Shown here piece by piece: positions 43,583-56,493 of a stretch of 64,000 nt of DNA (its first letter is position 1; every line of letters begins with the position of its first letter). The notes under the pieces are model-generated. The model did not search any database and was not told the DNA's origin. It saw only the letters and a list, made by a program, of their open reading frames with translations. A program made the position numbers and the translations under genes. Source of the stretch: Protonemura montana. Lineage: Eukaryota; Arthropoda; Insecta; Plecoptera; Nemouridae. The stretch spans positions 20,859,277-20,923,276 of the forward strand of contig OX387607.1 in the NCBI GenBank assembly GCA_947568835.1, written 5' to 3'.

Positions 43583-44352
43583 CTTTTGACAGCCAGAGTG
43601 CTTTGTGCCTTTGGTTAAAAGTTGACAGCCAGAGTGCTTTGGTCCTTTGGTTAAAAGTTGACAGCCAGAGTGCTTTGGTCCTTTGGTTAAACGTTGACAG
43701 CCAGAGTGCTTTGGTCCTTTGGTTAAATGTTGACCGCCAGAGTGCTTTGGTCCTTTGGTTAAATGTTGACAGCCAGAGTGCTTTGGTCCTTTGGTTAAAT
43801 GTTGACAGCCAGGGTGCTTTGGTCCTTTGGTTAAATGTTGACAGCCAGAGTGCTTTGGTCCTTTGGTTAAATATTGACAGCCAGAGTGCTTTGGTCCTTT
43901 GGTTAAAAGTTGACAGCCAGAGTGCTTTGGTCCTTTGGTTAAACGTTGACAGCCAGGGTGCTTTGGTCCTTTGGTTAAAAGTTGACAGCCAGAGTGCTTT
44001 GGTCCTTTGGTTAAACGTTGACAGCCAGGGTGCTTTGGTCCTTTGGTTAAAAGTTGACAGCCAGAGTGCTTTGGTCCGTTGGTTAAAAGTTGACAGCCAG
44101 AGTGCTTTGGTCCTTTGGTTAAAAGTTGACAGCCAGAGTGCTTTGGTTCTTTGGTTAAACGTTGACAGCCAGGGTGCTTTGGTCTTTTGGTTAAAAGTTG
44201 ACAGCCAGAGTGCTTTGGTCCTTTGGTTAAAAGTTGACAGCCAGAGTGCTTTGGTCCTTTGGTTAAAAGTTGACAGCCAGAGCGCTTTGGTCCTTTGGTT
44301 AAATGTTGACAGCCGGAGTGCTTTGGTACTTTGGTTAAACGTTGACAGCCAT
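43583..44352. repeat. 36-bp tandem repeat, about 21 copies
   Basis: The monomer is GTTGACAGCCAGAGTGC followed by TTTGGTCCTTTGGTTAAAA (or C). Since 36 is a multiple of three, both strands stay open: WLKVDSQSALVL on plus, KALWLSTFNQRT on minus. Neither has a credible start, domain or flanking coding sequence, so I treat them as by-products. It is followed by an A/T run with several AATAAA motifs (44376-44410). Confidence 0.95.
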
Positions 44353-45587
44353 AATAAATTCAATAATTATATTTAAATAAAAGTTCAATAAAAATTCAAT
44401 AAAAATTAAAAAAAATAAAAAAAATTATAAAAAAATTATAAAAAAATTATAAAAAATTGGGATTTGTTTGAGATTTTTTTTCTTTATTCATTATTCTATT
44501 TTTATCACTTGATCAACGACTTTTTTTTAGTTCCAACGAGATACCACTTTTATGATGGCAACGGTTAGAAGATCCTGTTGAATTCATCTGGACACTTTTC
44601 ATTTCCCCAAGAATGGTGCCTCTCTGTTGCTGTCTTTTTTGTTTTTGTTTTAGCCCCTGTCAAGTTCCTGAGAAGGAACTTCTGCATAGCACTGATGCGG
44701 CGATTACTTTCAATTACAAATGAAAACGAAACCTTCGGTTTAATGGTGAGCATTAAGTTTTTCAACGAGTAATAGTGAAGCAGTAGTAGTAATAGTAACG
44801 AGTAATAGTAAAAGTATAGTGAATAGTTTGTAGTTCACCTACCAATCCTTGATTAACAAACTCCATTGCAGTCAACTAAAATGTTATTGTGGCCTTTCAA
44901 GTAGAAATTTTCCTTAGAAGGGGCCCGCCTTTCATTGGGATTTAGGGTTGTAAGAAAATTTGACTGATCAAAAACCTTTTGGAGGCTGTTTTTTATGCAG
45001 ACGATAATTTCTAAATCTTATAAAAGGTTTGGTTTTTCTAACCGTGCACTTTAAAAAATCACAACTTCTTCTTTCCTTCAGGCCCAGACTCCAGTGGCGC
45101 TGTTCGCTGCAACATAGCTCTGCATTGATTGTTGCTTTCGAAAGGTCAAAGTTTAAAACGCAAATCCTAAACTTTTGAATAATTATCATATTTGTCAAAA
45201 AGATCATGATGTTCGCAATAACAAATTAAATTTCTGTACATTTTGAAACATGTTTATGTTATCTCAAATAAAACGCACCGTCAATGTAAACAAAATAATG
45301 AATATAATTATTTGTAATGAGTGATTTCTGTCCAAAAAGCACATCAAATATTGTGTCCCTTAGCCATGCAACTCATCAACGTTTAAGGTACTGGCGTAGA
45401 GGCAAAAGGCTTCTTCAACGAGTCTTTAGGGAATAAAATATGATTTTCTAAGCATTTTCATAGTACTCTTGGTTGTGGGCCTATAATTGGCTTTCAAAGA
45501 GCATCTGGCAAAACTCGGAAAAATTTGTAAACATAATTTAGCTCGAGAAAATTTTCAACCAAAATGCCCACTCCCTCAACATCAACA
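44353..45587 (+). other. Distal 3' region of U7
   Basis: A/T homopolymer-rich stretch, then a diverged copy of the family A distal 3' block (AAGAATGGTGCCTCTCT at about 44610; GATTACTTTCAATTAC at about 44702). It then has the GAGGCAAAAGG-containing subterminal part. Overlapping short open frames at 44565-44772 fall in this shared non-coding block. Confidence 0.6.
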
Positions 45588-45632
45588 GGTGCCGTTAGGC
45601 ATCGGGTACTGCTAGTTAACCTTATATAAAAG
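45588..45632 (+). other. Junction U7/U8
   Basis: Hairpin TGCC-GTTA-GGCA, TCGGGTACTG, CTAG (45612-45615), then TTAACC of U8 at 45616. Confidence 0.88.
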
Positions 45633-46597
45633 CTTTAAAATGCGATGTTCAACTTTTTAGTTTGTGGGTATGTGGCTGGCTGGGATGTAACCGGCCGCTC
45701 TACTGTTTATAGAAATTGCGAAATGAGACTCAAAACGTATGAAAATGGGCTAGAATTTTTCAGAATTAACTTTTACATTGGCAAGCGACATTTTCACAGC
45801 GATTTAAAATCGTTTTCATGGTGAAAAGTTGCTAAATATGACGGCAAGATATCTCAGAGCCAGGTGATGCAGCTCGATTTTTATAACTCTTTTAATACTC
45901 AAGTTTTTCTAGCCTGGAGCTCCATGGTGATTTTTCATGCATTCATATTAAATTTGTTGATGTAATTGAGCGAAAACACATTTAATTTCGATCGTTTTAC
46001 GTGAAAAAGAATTAATTTTGCTAATAAACTGACAGCTTTGATCAATTGTTTGCTTTTTTGTCACCACCGCAAGGTGTACGAAATCGTGAATGTATCTTTT
46101 CAGCAGTGAATCTTTAGGCCAAATTAAACGTCAAAATGGGCTGAAATGTCAAACTATCTATTAAAACCCCTTTGTTTCATGCGAAAATCGGTCAAAAACG
46201 ACAGGAAATGGTTATAATTTGTACATGATTTCAAAGCACTATATGAAACGCGACATTTTTAAGGTGAGTTGATGGGATACGGCGATTTGAACAGGATTTT
46301 AAATTAAACTTTATATGAAACAGGTGAGTAAGGAAAAAGTTTGACTCTTTACAGGCGTAAAAATTGTATTTTTATTGCACATTTTGCGTTCAATTGTGTT
46401 TCTTTAATGAGTTTGCAGATATATTTCGTAATGATTTAACCCGTAATTAATTAGCTAACCTCTAAAGACACATTATTATGATCAATGACCGCAATAATTT
46501 TACTTCTGGCTTCATTCATTTACAGCGTGTAGCATCGACAGCTTCTTATGGCACGTAATTTAAATCGTCGCGCGTGGTGTAAAAGTTTGAATTTGCG

Positions 46598-46605
46598 TGA
46601 CGTCA
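46598..46605. promoter_or_regulatory. CRE palindrome upstream of the U8 RepHel
   Basis: TGACGTCA followed by TTTTACGTAGCGG, as in U1. The intronic partner is at 46962-46969. Confidence 0.5.
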
Positions 46606-46780
46606 TTTTACGTAGCGGGATGTTGGTTACCGCTTTTTGATCGGCATCCACGCTCGGCAATTAGTCACACTCCCAAAGCTCGCCAACCGCCATTTGCTAA
46701 AGCAGTTAGTCGAGCATGAGAGTGCGGATTACCTACACGGCGAAACACTCTTGTGGGGAAGAATTCCGTCGCTATTCAAG

Positions 46781-47274
46781 GTAATCTACTTTCATATTTA
46801 ATTTGCATGTCACAATATCCACTGATAGTCAACCCCTAATATCATCAAGTGATTCAATTATTTATAGTGATTTTATAGCGTTTAGCTTCTTAATTATTAA
46901 AATTATCGTTCATCATCAAGACTGGAAAGCATACATTTTGCCCGTCTTGTGGATATTTCCATGACGTCACTTTTACGTAACATGGTGCAATCGCTCGACG
47001 CGATTCTCATCCCCCTCCCCAACCCTCCCATGCCCACCGTTCCAACAATTAGAAGTGTGTTCAGCATGGCATCCAAGCTCGCATTCGAAGCAAATTAGCA
47101 TATTTCTTTGTAAAGAAACTGAAGTGATTGTTGTGCATATTAAAGCATACATTTAGCATGGCATGATATTTGCATGAGGTCATTTTTACAAAACATGGCG
47201 GTTGGTTCGTGCTCAGCCACGCTCCGCTTCAGCTCGGCGACGCTAGGCACTAAAACCTCGCTTTCTTCACACAG
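46781..47274 (+). other. Predicted 5'-UTR intron of the U8 RepHel
   Basis: Donor TTCAAG|GTAATC, acceptor CTTTCTTCACACAG directly before the ATG at 47275. Length 494 bp, against 496 in U1 and 497 in U9. Confidence 0.6.
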
Positions 47275-50200
47275 ATGCCACCTAAGAAGCGTGTAAATTT
47301 GACGTCTCGGAAAGGCGGGAAAGGTGCAACGGCACGAGCAGAGAGCGCGGCGGCGAAGAAAAGGGCTGCTGCTGACGAGAGAGCGAGGACGAGAGAGACG
47401 GCCGAGCCCGCCGACCATCAGGCGACTGCTAGCCCGTCGACGTCGACGCTCGACGAGCAGCGTCCTTTTCTTTCCGCTGTTCTCAGAGAAGCCCCGGTAA
47501 GTGTCTTTCAGCATGATTTATTATTAGAACAGGCCGCCCCCGCTTTTCTTCCAGCTTTTTATGATCAACCCTCTACAAGCCACTATATGCATTCCTTTCC
47601 CGTCAATGTGCCATCTGTACTCCCATCCCTTGACCAAACTCAGATCCTGGAAAATTCAGTTGGCCAGCTCCAAGAGGACAAGAACGTGCAAGTAGCAGCA
47701 AACGAACGGAGTGCCCGACTAGCGGAAAAAGCTAGAAATGCTCGCCAGCGCAGAAAGGCTGAGGATGAGGCCCAACGTCTTCTGCGTCTGGCTCAGGTTG
47801 CCGAGTCGAAGCGTCGACGACTAGACGAAGCTTCTGAGGGACGACGCCTACAGCTTCTTGCTGAAAAGGCCGAGTCTGAGCGCCTCCGCTTGGCAAAATG
47901 TACGGAAGATCAGCGCCTTCAGCGACTGGCCCTTAAGGCAGAGGCAGAGCGTCGCCGCTTGAGTGACGAAGCTGACCAACAGCGCCTTCAGCGACTGGCC
48001 CTTAAGGCAGAGTCAATGCGTCGCCACTTGAGTGACGAAGCTGACGAACAGCGCCTTCAGCGACTAGCCCTTATGGCAGAGTCAAAGCGTCGCCGCTTGA
48101 GTGACGAATCTGAGGAACAGCGCCTTCAGCGATTAAGCCAGTAGGCAGTTCAAACGCAATGTGAAAGGCAGCATGAGACTCCAGAGGCGCGCGAGAGCCG
48201 ATTAGTTGCCGCGCGGGAGCGATCTCAGCAGCGTCGAAATGCCGAGACCAGAGATAAGCTCGCGGCGTTCGAAGTGGAAGTCTCTCAGCGCGCTGAGGAG
48301 GAGGCGTCTCAACGCGCCCAAGAGGCTGAACTAGAGCAAAGCCAGCGAGTCGCGGTCGAGGCTATTGACGTGGCAGACGATCAGTTCGAACCTGATCTTG
48401 CTCCAGTGAACCTTCATCCTTTCCACTTGGAGGCTGCACGGCAAGACGTCGCTGACGTCGCCCTCTTTCACTGCGGCAGCATGGACGAAGTATGCAGGGT
48501 GTGCGGCGCTCTGTACTTCGCAGGAGAGCGTCCATCTGATAAAATTTACAAACTCTGTTGTCACTCGGGCAACGTAATCCTCGAGCCTCTCCTCGCGTAT
48601 CCCGATTTAATGCATGCGTTGCTGACCGGAGATCATTGCGAGTCTAAGAACTTCCGCAAAAACATCCGGTCGTACAACAGTTCGCTCTCCTTCGCTTCAG
48701 TCGGAGTTAAGACGGACATCCCCCAGGGCCGTGGCACATACTGTTTTCGTGTCCATGGCAACATCCAGCACAGGATCGGCCATATGGGGCAGGCGGTGCA
48801 GAAGCCCCTCTATTCGCACCTGTACTTTCTTGACGCGGAACAAGCGAAGACGCATCGAATGGACAGGCGCCAGAATGCTAATCTGCTACCCAACCTGCTT
48901 CATGAGCTGGACGCGCTGGTTCGCGAAATAAATCCTTTTGCCCAAGGGCTTAAAACGTTAGGTCAGGTGGAGGCCGACGACAGGATCCGTGCAGCTGCCG
49001 AGGGGCGACCCGAGGTCATGGCCGAACTGCGTTTCGTGGATGACCGACGGCGGCTGTACGAAAATCCTACGGCCCACGAGGTGGCCGTTGTCTATCAGAG
49101 CGTTGACGGTGGCATGCCTCCTCTAGGACGTGATGTTCGTATCCATACTCGTGGCGGATTTATTGAGCAGCTGTCTGTCCTGTCGCCCAACACGGATCCG
49201 CTCAGCTACGTGCTGTTGTTCCCGCGTGGAGAACCCGGCTGGCAACGAGGTATGCCGCACACCAGGCAATCTAAGCACAGCGTCGTCACTCTAATGGAGT
49301 TTTATAGCCATCGACTCCACGAGCGTGTCGGCGCCTTCCATCCAGTGCTGCACGCCGGCAAGCTGACGCAGCAGTTTATGGTAGACGCCTATATCAAGGT
49401 TGAGGGCAATCGCCTTGAGTTCGTCATCAGGAACCAGAAAACGCTGCGCGCCGAACTCTACAGTGGGCTCATGGACCACTTGGCGAACCGTGCTGAGCGG
49501 CAGGGCTGCAATGTCGGGAAGATGGTGATTCTGCCTTCCAGTTTCATCGGAAGCCCCAGGCATTGCCAGCAGCTATATCAAGACGCCATGAGTATCGTCA
49601 CCAAGTTTGGAAAACCCGATCTTTTCCTTACTATGACGTATAATCCGAAGTGGCCTGAGATTCAGACGAGCCTAGCGGCGTACGAAAGGGCAGAAGACCG
49701 ACCCGATCTCACCGCGCGAGTATTCCAACTTAAACTCAAGGAGCTCATGTCTGATCTCACCAAGAGGCACGTGCTGGGCGTTCCCATGGCTCACTTCCAC
49801 GTGATCGAGTTCCAAAAACGTGGACTCCCTCACGCCCACATCCTGGTAATCCTTCGCGAAGAGGACAAGATCCGCACTCCCGAGGAGGTAGACGCACTTA
49901 TCTGTGCCGAGTTGCCCGATCCGGTGACCGAGGAGAGACTGCACAAGGTCATCGTGTCGTCGATGATCCACGGCCCGTGCGGCGCTCGGAACATGTCCTC
50001 TGTGTGCATGGAGGACGGAAAGTGTAAGAAGAAGTTCCCCAAGTCGTTCACAGATGTGACTGTGGTCAACGAGGGGGGTTTCACCGTCTATCGCCGTCGA
50101 GAGAGCGGGCAGACGCATTCCATCTCAGGAAGAGTGGTCGACAACCGAGACGTAGTGCCTTACAACAAGTACTTAAGCTCCAAGTTTGACTGCCACCTGA

Positions 50201-52749
50201 ACATCGAGCACTGTGGATCCGCGAAGACGGTCAAGTACCTGTGCAAGTACGTGTACAAAGGTCACGACTGTGCCAGGGTCCAGCTCCGCGTCTCTGTCCC
50301 CGCGGAGGGCGATCATGAGCCACGTCCAGCGCACGGTGCCCAGCAAGAGTTGGTGTGGGACGAGGTCTCACAGTTCATCGACTCTCGCTACGTGAGTCCC
50401 CAAGAGGCTGCGTGGAGAATTTTCGGATTCGAAATGCACGAAAAGTCGCACACTATCATCCGTTTGGCGATCCACCTCGAGGGTGACCACATGGTCACGT
50501 TCCGTCCTGGAGACGAGGAAGCCGCAGCAGAACGCGGCAGGGCTGCGCTGACTACGCTGACGGCATGGTTTGTGCTGAATAGTAGCAACCCGGCGGCACG
50601 GCAGTACAAGTACATCGACATCCCGTACCACTTCCGTTTCGAGGGCAAAGCGTGGAAGCTACGTAAGCGAGGTGCCGGCTCCATCATCAGCCGAATGTAC
50701 TCCGTGACGCCCCGGCAGATCGAGCGATACCATCTTCGTCTCCTTTTGCTACACGTCGCCGGCGCCACCTCATTCGAGGACGTGCGCACGTTCCAGGGTA
50801 GGGTTTACGCTACCTTCAAAGAAGCTGCCATCGCACGCAACCTGCTAATGGACGACGACGAGTGGCAGAAATGTCTGCAGGAGGCGGTTGCTATAAAGAT
50901 GCCAAACGAACTTCGTCAGCTGTTTGCCATCATTTGCGCGTTCTGTCAGCCTCTTGACCCGCTGTCTCTATGGGAGCGTTTCAAGGGCGATTTCTGCGAA
51001 GATTTCGCCCGAGAACACGACCCCATCGAGGCAGAACAGTTGGCCCTGAATTCCATCCAGTCCGTCCTTGCCCTACACCGCCTGACCAACGCCGAAATCG
51101 GTTTGCCGGCGCCTCGAGTGCCAGTCATCGTTGCTGTCGACGAGCAGTTCGACCAGACCGCCGAAAGGGAAGAGGCCGAGGAGAACTTGGTGAAGCTCAA
51201 CGGCAGGCAGCGCGTGGCATTCGACGCGGTGATGGCAGCAATCGACGACCCGAACGCCGAGCAGAGGTGCTTCTACCTGGACGGCCCGGGCGGCAGCGGG
51301 AAGACCTTCCTATACAACACCCTCATCAGCACGCTGCGAGCCCGAGGCGAGCGAGCCGTGGCCGTCGCGTGGACGGGCATTGCGGCGACGTTACTGAAGG
51401 GAGGGAGGACCTGCCACTCGCGATTTCGATTACCTGTTCCGATTGTGGAAAACAGCACGTCTGGCGTGAAGCCCAACTCCGCCGAGGGCGCTTCGCTGAG
51501 GGCGGCCAAGGTCATCATCTTGGATGAAGGACCCATGGCGCCTCTGCTGGCCCTGAACGTGATCGAGCGGACGCTAAGAGACGTGACAAACGATGAGCGT
51601 CCGTTCGGCGGAAAGGTGATCGTTATCGGCGGGGATTTTAGGCAGTGCCTCCCAGTCGTTCGAAATGGCAACCGAACGACCATTGTCGAGCAATGCATTA
51701 AGCGTGGCGCGCTTTGGTCGTTGTTCCGCACCCTCGAGCTGCGCGCGAACATGCGCGCCAACCCAGGCGAAGTAGAGTTCGTCGAGTGGCTCTTGCGTGT
51801 CGGAAACGGCGAGATTTTGAATGACTGCCACCTCCCGGATGACACCATCGCATTACCTGTCCAATGCGTCGTGGACTGCGTCATTGACGCCGTCTTCGGC
51901 ACGAGCATTAGTGCTGCCGAGATGGCCGTGATGCAAGACCATGCCATCCTCTGCCCGAAGAACGTGGAGTCTTTGAACATCAATGACAACGTTCTTGAGC
52001 GCCTCGAAGGTGACGTGTTCGAATACTGCAGCGCCGACACTGTCGATGTCAGTGAAGGCGAAGATGGCGACGTTTTGGCTACCGATTATCCCGTAGAATA
52101 TCTAAATTCATTAACGCCATCCGGGATGCCACCGCACAAGCTTCGTCTGAAAGTTCATGCAATCGTGATGCTCATGAGGAACGTCAACGTGAGAGCCGGC
52201 CTTTGCAATGGGACTCGACTCAGCGTTGTTGCACTCCACGAGCACGTGATCGACTGCAGGATCATCGGAGGGCGCTGTGCGGGACGACGCACTTTCCTAT
52301 GTAGAGTCAACCTAACTCCCTCGGACATTGGCATGCCCTTTACGATGACAAGGCGCCAGTTTCCGATCCGTCTGGCATTCGCCATGACCATCAATAAAGC
52401 CCAGGGTCAATCTTTAAAGAGGGTGGGAATTCATTTAGAAAAACCAGTATTCGGACACGGTCAGCTATACGTGGCGCTTTCTCGGGCTCGCTCTTTGGAC
52501 TCGATCTTCGTGGCAGTCGCCGGTAACGAGGCGCAGGGCAAGTTGATCGTCTCGAGCAACACCACCTTCACCAAGAACATCGTGTACCAGGAGGTGCTCG
52601 AGATTCATGCGCCGGACCACCAGGCAGCGGATCCTTCCTCGCGTAGTGGCTATCAAGAGGCTGACCAGCAGGCCCTTGAGCAGTCGCTTAGTCAACTCGC
52701 TGTATCGGATGCGGATGAAGAAGTTCCAATGGACACCTCCTCCTCCTAA
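47275..52749 (+). pseudogene. RepHel family A with one nonsense codon (K290 to stop)
   Basis: Same length as the intact U1 gene (1824 codons), but codon 290 is TAG at 48142-48144 where U1 and U9 have AAG. The stop separates the N-terminal coiled coil from the Cys/His cluster, Rep and helicase, which remain open from 48145 to 52749. The HUH, Y2, Walker and SRAR motifs are unchanged. Other changes unique to this copy include a Cys-to-Tyr in TMTYNPKWPE and Pro-to-Leu in KAWKLRKRG. The next in-frame ATG (MDEVCRVCG) is at about 48481, so reinitiation could in principle give a Rep-helicase lacking the coiled coil. More simply, it is a recently inactivated copy. Confidence 0.9.
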
Positions 52750-53049
52750 ATCCTATCATTGTTCTATCCCTTACATTTGCAATAGCGGTAACATTTCCTA
52801 GATAAATTTAAATTCAGTAAGGCTAGGTAGGGCAGACCAGGAACCGTGACTAGCACGACAGGTAGCAACCCAATTCCCATATATTTCACCATGCTGACAC
52901 GCTTTTCTGCTGCAGGTATAAAGCACCGGACACCGCATAGCCCTTTAACTTCACGACCATTGCGCTCGCATGTGGACACTCTAACGGAACTGCTCCTCCC
53001 AGAGCTAGACAATTATGCATGTACATTAATTGATAGATTATATTGTACA

Positions 53050-53530
53050 TACATTTAGTAAAGTAGTTACTTCTAACTAATAGTATTAGAAATGCAGCCT
53101 GCTGTTTTCCATCTGCATGTCATGCATGTTCCAAAAAAAATAAAAAAAAAAATAAAAAACATATCGTAGATTTATTAAAGTAGTTACTAAGTAGTAAGTA
53201 GTAGTAGTTGGTAAGCAAGTAGTTTATAGTTATGCAACCTGCTGTTTTCCATCTGCATGTCATGCATGTTCAAAAAAAAAAAAAAAAAAAAAAAAACATA
53301 GATTTAGTAAAGTAGTTACTTAGTAGTAAGTAGTAGTAGTTGGTAAGTAAGTAGTGAATAGTTATGCAACCTGCTGTTTTCCATCTGCATGTCATGCATG
53401 TTCAAAAAAAACAAAAAAACAAAAAAAAAATCATAGATTTAGTAAAGTAGTTACTAAGTAGTAAGTAGTAGTAGTTGGTAAGTAAGTAGTTAATAGTTAT
53501 GCAACCTGTTGTTTTCTATCTGCATGTTTG
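53050..53530 (+). repeat. About 133-bp 3' tandem repeat, four copies (U8)
   Basis: Homologous to 14647-15130. The A-rich tracts differ: one copy has an almost pure A run, whereas in U1 the tracts are interrupted by C. This suggests replication slippage. Confidence 0.9.
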
Positions 53531-53559
53531 CAATTTTTTTAAGGTCACAATCTTACTTT

Positions 53560-53860
53560 CGTGTCAGTCTTTTTACTGCATGTTTCTCTTTTCTTGATTC
53601 CATCTTGGAATGTCAAACCAACTAACCACCAAGCATGATAGCATTGCACCAGTCTAAAAACTGAACAATGCATCCTACCTATCCGACACAGTTGATTCTT
53701 GCATGAATCTCTGCATCTCTCTTCTCGATTCCATCTTGGAATGCCAAACCAACTAACTACCAAGCATGATAGCATTGCATCAGTCTAAAAACTGAACAAT
53801 GCATCCTACCTATCCGACACAGTTGATCCTTGCATGAATCCTTGCATGTCCGCACATCAG
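53560..53860 (+). repeat. 131-bp repeat, two copies (U8)
   Basis: Monomer with GATTCCATCTTGGAATG, CAAGCATGATAGCATTGCA and CTATCCGACACAGTTGAT. Copies are 131 bp apart (53594 and 53725). U1 has one copy and U9 has three. Confidence 0.9.
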
Positions 53861-54802
53861 AGATTCCTGTTGCTTGCAACGGGCTGCACAATCTTTGATA
53901 GTGTAAGGCAGAGGCGATGTAGTGTGTGACGATCGCCATGCTGCCGGGGCTGGATGGGGGCCCCGGCATAACAAATATTTTTAAAATTCTCTCACTTAAC
54001 AGCTTGAATACATTTAGAAACTTTTTATTTCTCCAAGAATGGTGCCTCTCTCTTGCCGTCTATTTTTATTTTGTTTTAGACAGCCCCTCCCCCTGCCAAT
54101 CGTGGAGAAGGATCTTCTTCATGGCACCATTGCGGAGATTACTTTCAATTACGGATGAACAGTGGCGATACTGCGACATGGCTGGTCTGCATTGACTGTT
54201 GCTTTCAAATGGTCAAAGTTTTCAACGCAAATCGTCGTAAACATGTGAATATTTCTTATATTTGTAAAAATGATCATAATATTAGCAAATAAAAATTACA
54301 ATAATGAATAGGTGCATTTTTTGTGTGTTTAATCTTCAAAAAAAAATCTTCGTCACTGAAACCAAACCAAAAATATTTGTAATGATTCCTTTCTGTCCAA
54401 AAAGCACACCAAATGGTTGTGTCCTTATAAGCAATGCTGCTGGTTAGCCATCATCGTTGAAGGTACTGGCGGAAATCAGGCATAGTATGGTATATCAAGT
54501 CGTAAGGGCACAATACTTTGTTTTCTTGCCATTTTTTCAGTACTTTATTTTGTTGTCCCATAAAAGTTTTTTAAATGTATGCGTAGAGGCTACATTAAGT
54601 GTTAAGTCTCAGTTCGGTCCCAGGGCTTAGGGACTAGATTTTGGCCTAGGCCCATATATTTTTGTCATGATCTATCCTATCGGCATATGCCCTATGGGCA
54701 TAGGGTACTAGAAAAACAGTAGTGAGCTTTTTGTAATTGTTAATCCAAGTTCAAAGACAATACTAATATACTAAAATAAAACCACTAGGGATAAGAACAA
54801 CA

Positions 54803-54847
54803 GGTGCCGTTAGGCATCGGGTACTGCTAGTTAACCTTATATAAAAG
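54803..54847 (+). other. Junction U8/U9
   Basis: Hairpin TGCC-GTTA-GGCA, TCGGGTACTG, CTAG (54827-54830), then TTAACC of U9 at 54831. Confidence 0.88.
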
Positions 54848-55818
54848 CTTTAAATTGCGATGTTCAACTTTTTAGTTTGTGGGTATATGGGTGGATGGGT
54901 GGCTGGGATGTAACCGGCCGCTCTACTGGTTATGGAAATTGCGAAATGAGACTCTAAAGGTACGAAAATGGGCTAGAATTTTTCAGAATTTACTTTTACA
55001 TTGGCAGGCGACATTTTCACAGCGATTTAAAAGCGTTTTCATGGTGAAAAGTTGCTAAATATGACGGCAAGATATCTCAGAGCCAGGCGATGCAGCTCGA
55101 TTTTTTAATTCTTTTAATACTCAAGTTTTTCTAGCCTCGAGCTCCACGGTGATTTTTCATGCATTCGTATTAAAGTTGTTGATGTAATTGAGCGAAAACA
55201 CATTTAATTGCGATCGTTTTACGTGAAAAAGAATTAATTTTGCTAATAAACTGACAGCTTTGATCAATTGTTTGCTATTTTGTCACCACGGCAAGGTGAA
55301 CGAAATTGTGAATGTATCTTCTCAGCAGTGGATCATCAGGCCAAATTAAACGTCAAAATGGATTGAAATGTCAAACTATCTACTAAAACCCCTTTGTTTC
55401 TGGCGAAAATCGGTCAAAAACGACAGGAAATGGTTATAATTTGTACATGATTTCAAAGCATTATATGAAACGCGACATTTTTTAAGGTGAGTTGATGGGA
55501 TACGGCGATTTAAACAGGACTTTAAATGCAACTTCATATGAAACAGGTAGGTAAAGAAAAAGTTTGACTCTTTACAGGCGTAAAAATTGTATTTTTATTG
55601 CACATTTTGTGCTCAATTGTGTTTCTTTAATAAGTTTTCAGATATATTTAGTAATTATTTAACCCGTAATTAATAAGCTAACCTCTAAAGACACATTATT
55701 ATGATCACTGACCGCAATAATTTGACTTCTGTTATATTCATTTACAGCGTGTTGCATCGACAGCTTCTTATGGCACGTAATTTAAATCGTCGCGCGTGGT
55801 GTAAAGTTTGAATTTCCG

Positions 55819-55826
55819 TGACGTCA
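55819..55826. promoter_or_regulatory. CRE palindrome upstream of the U9 RepHel
   Basis: TGACGTCA followed by TTTTACGTAGCGGG. The intronic partner is at 56181-56188. Flanking positions vary between copies (CCGTGACGTCA here, GCGTGACGTCA in U1 and U8) while the eight-base core is unchanged. Confidence 0.5.
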
Positions 55827-55996
55827 TTTTACGTAGCGGGATGTTGGCTTAGCGCTTTTTGATCGGCATCTACGCTCGGCAATTAGTCACACTCCCAACG
55901 CCCGCCAACCGCCATTTGCTATAGCAGTTAGTCTAGCATGAGAGTGCGGATTACCTACACGGCGAAACACGGGGAAGAATTTCGTCGCTATTCAAG

Positions 55997-56493
55997 GTAA
56001 TCTTATTTCAGATTTAATTTGCATGTCACAATATCCACTAATAGTCCACCCCTAATGTCATCAAGTGATTCAATTATTTATAGTGATTTTATAGCGTTTA
56101 GCTTCTAAATTATGATTAAAATTGTCGTTCATCATCAAGACTGGAAAGCATACATTTTGCCCGTCTTGTGGATATTTCCGTGACGTCACTTTTACGTAAC
56201 ATGATGCAATCGCTCGACGCGATTCTCATCCCCCTCCCCAACCCTCCCATGCCCTCCGTTCCAACAATTAGAAGTGTGTTCAACATGGCGTCCAAGCTCG
56301 CATTCGAAGCAAATTAGCATATTTCTTTGTAAAGAAACTGAAGTGATTGTTGTGCATATTAAAGCATGCATTTAGACTGGCATGATATTTGGGTGAGGTA
56401 ATTTTTGCGAAACATGGCGGTCGGTTCGTCCTCAGCCACGCTCCGCTTCAGCTCGGCGACGCTAGGCACTAAAACCTCGCTTTCTTCACACAG
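55997..56493 (+). other. Predicted 5'-UTR intron of the U9 RepHel
   Basis: Donor TTCAAG|GTAATC, acceptor CTTTCTTCACACAG before the ATG at 56494. The exon just upstream has lost eight bases (CTCTTGTG region) relative to U1 and U8, a change tolerated in a non-coding leader. Confidence 0.6.

Larger units (their letters stand above)
32200..45615 (+). mobile_element. U7: family B autonomous Helitron (13.4 kb)
   Basis: Starts like U6 and ends with the common hairpin and CTAG at 45612-45615. It contains a long 5' region, a GC-rich minus-strand gene candidate (34190-35194), a 5'-UTR intron, RepHel with protease tail (36144-41912), and a 3' region with 36-bp repeats. The distal 3' block (44580-45240) is a diverged match to family A 15480-15800, confirming common ancestry of the whole element. 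Its last 60 bases (AAAATGCCCACTCCCTCAA before the hairpin) match U2-U6 rather than family A. Confidence 0.85.
45616..54830 (+). mobile_element. U8: family A Helitron, complete length 9215 bp
   Basis: The only family A unit here with both ends visible and no satellite insertion, so it serves as the reference. The 5' region is 45616-46400, the CRE-bearing promoter 46540-46780, the intron 46781-47274 and the RepHel reading frame 47275-52749. Four 3' repeats of about 133 bp and two 131-bp repeats follow, then a subterminal hairpin (54686-54702) and the terminal hairpin with CTAG (54827-54830). Confidence 0.9.

Noticed and set aside
43491..44376. 290-aa minus and 257-aa plus open frames in the 36-bp array
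   Set aside because: The 36-bp period keeps both strands open at once. There is no domain and no coding extension beyond the array.
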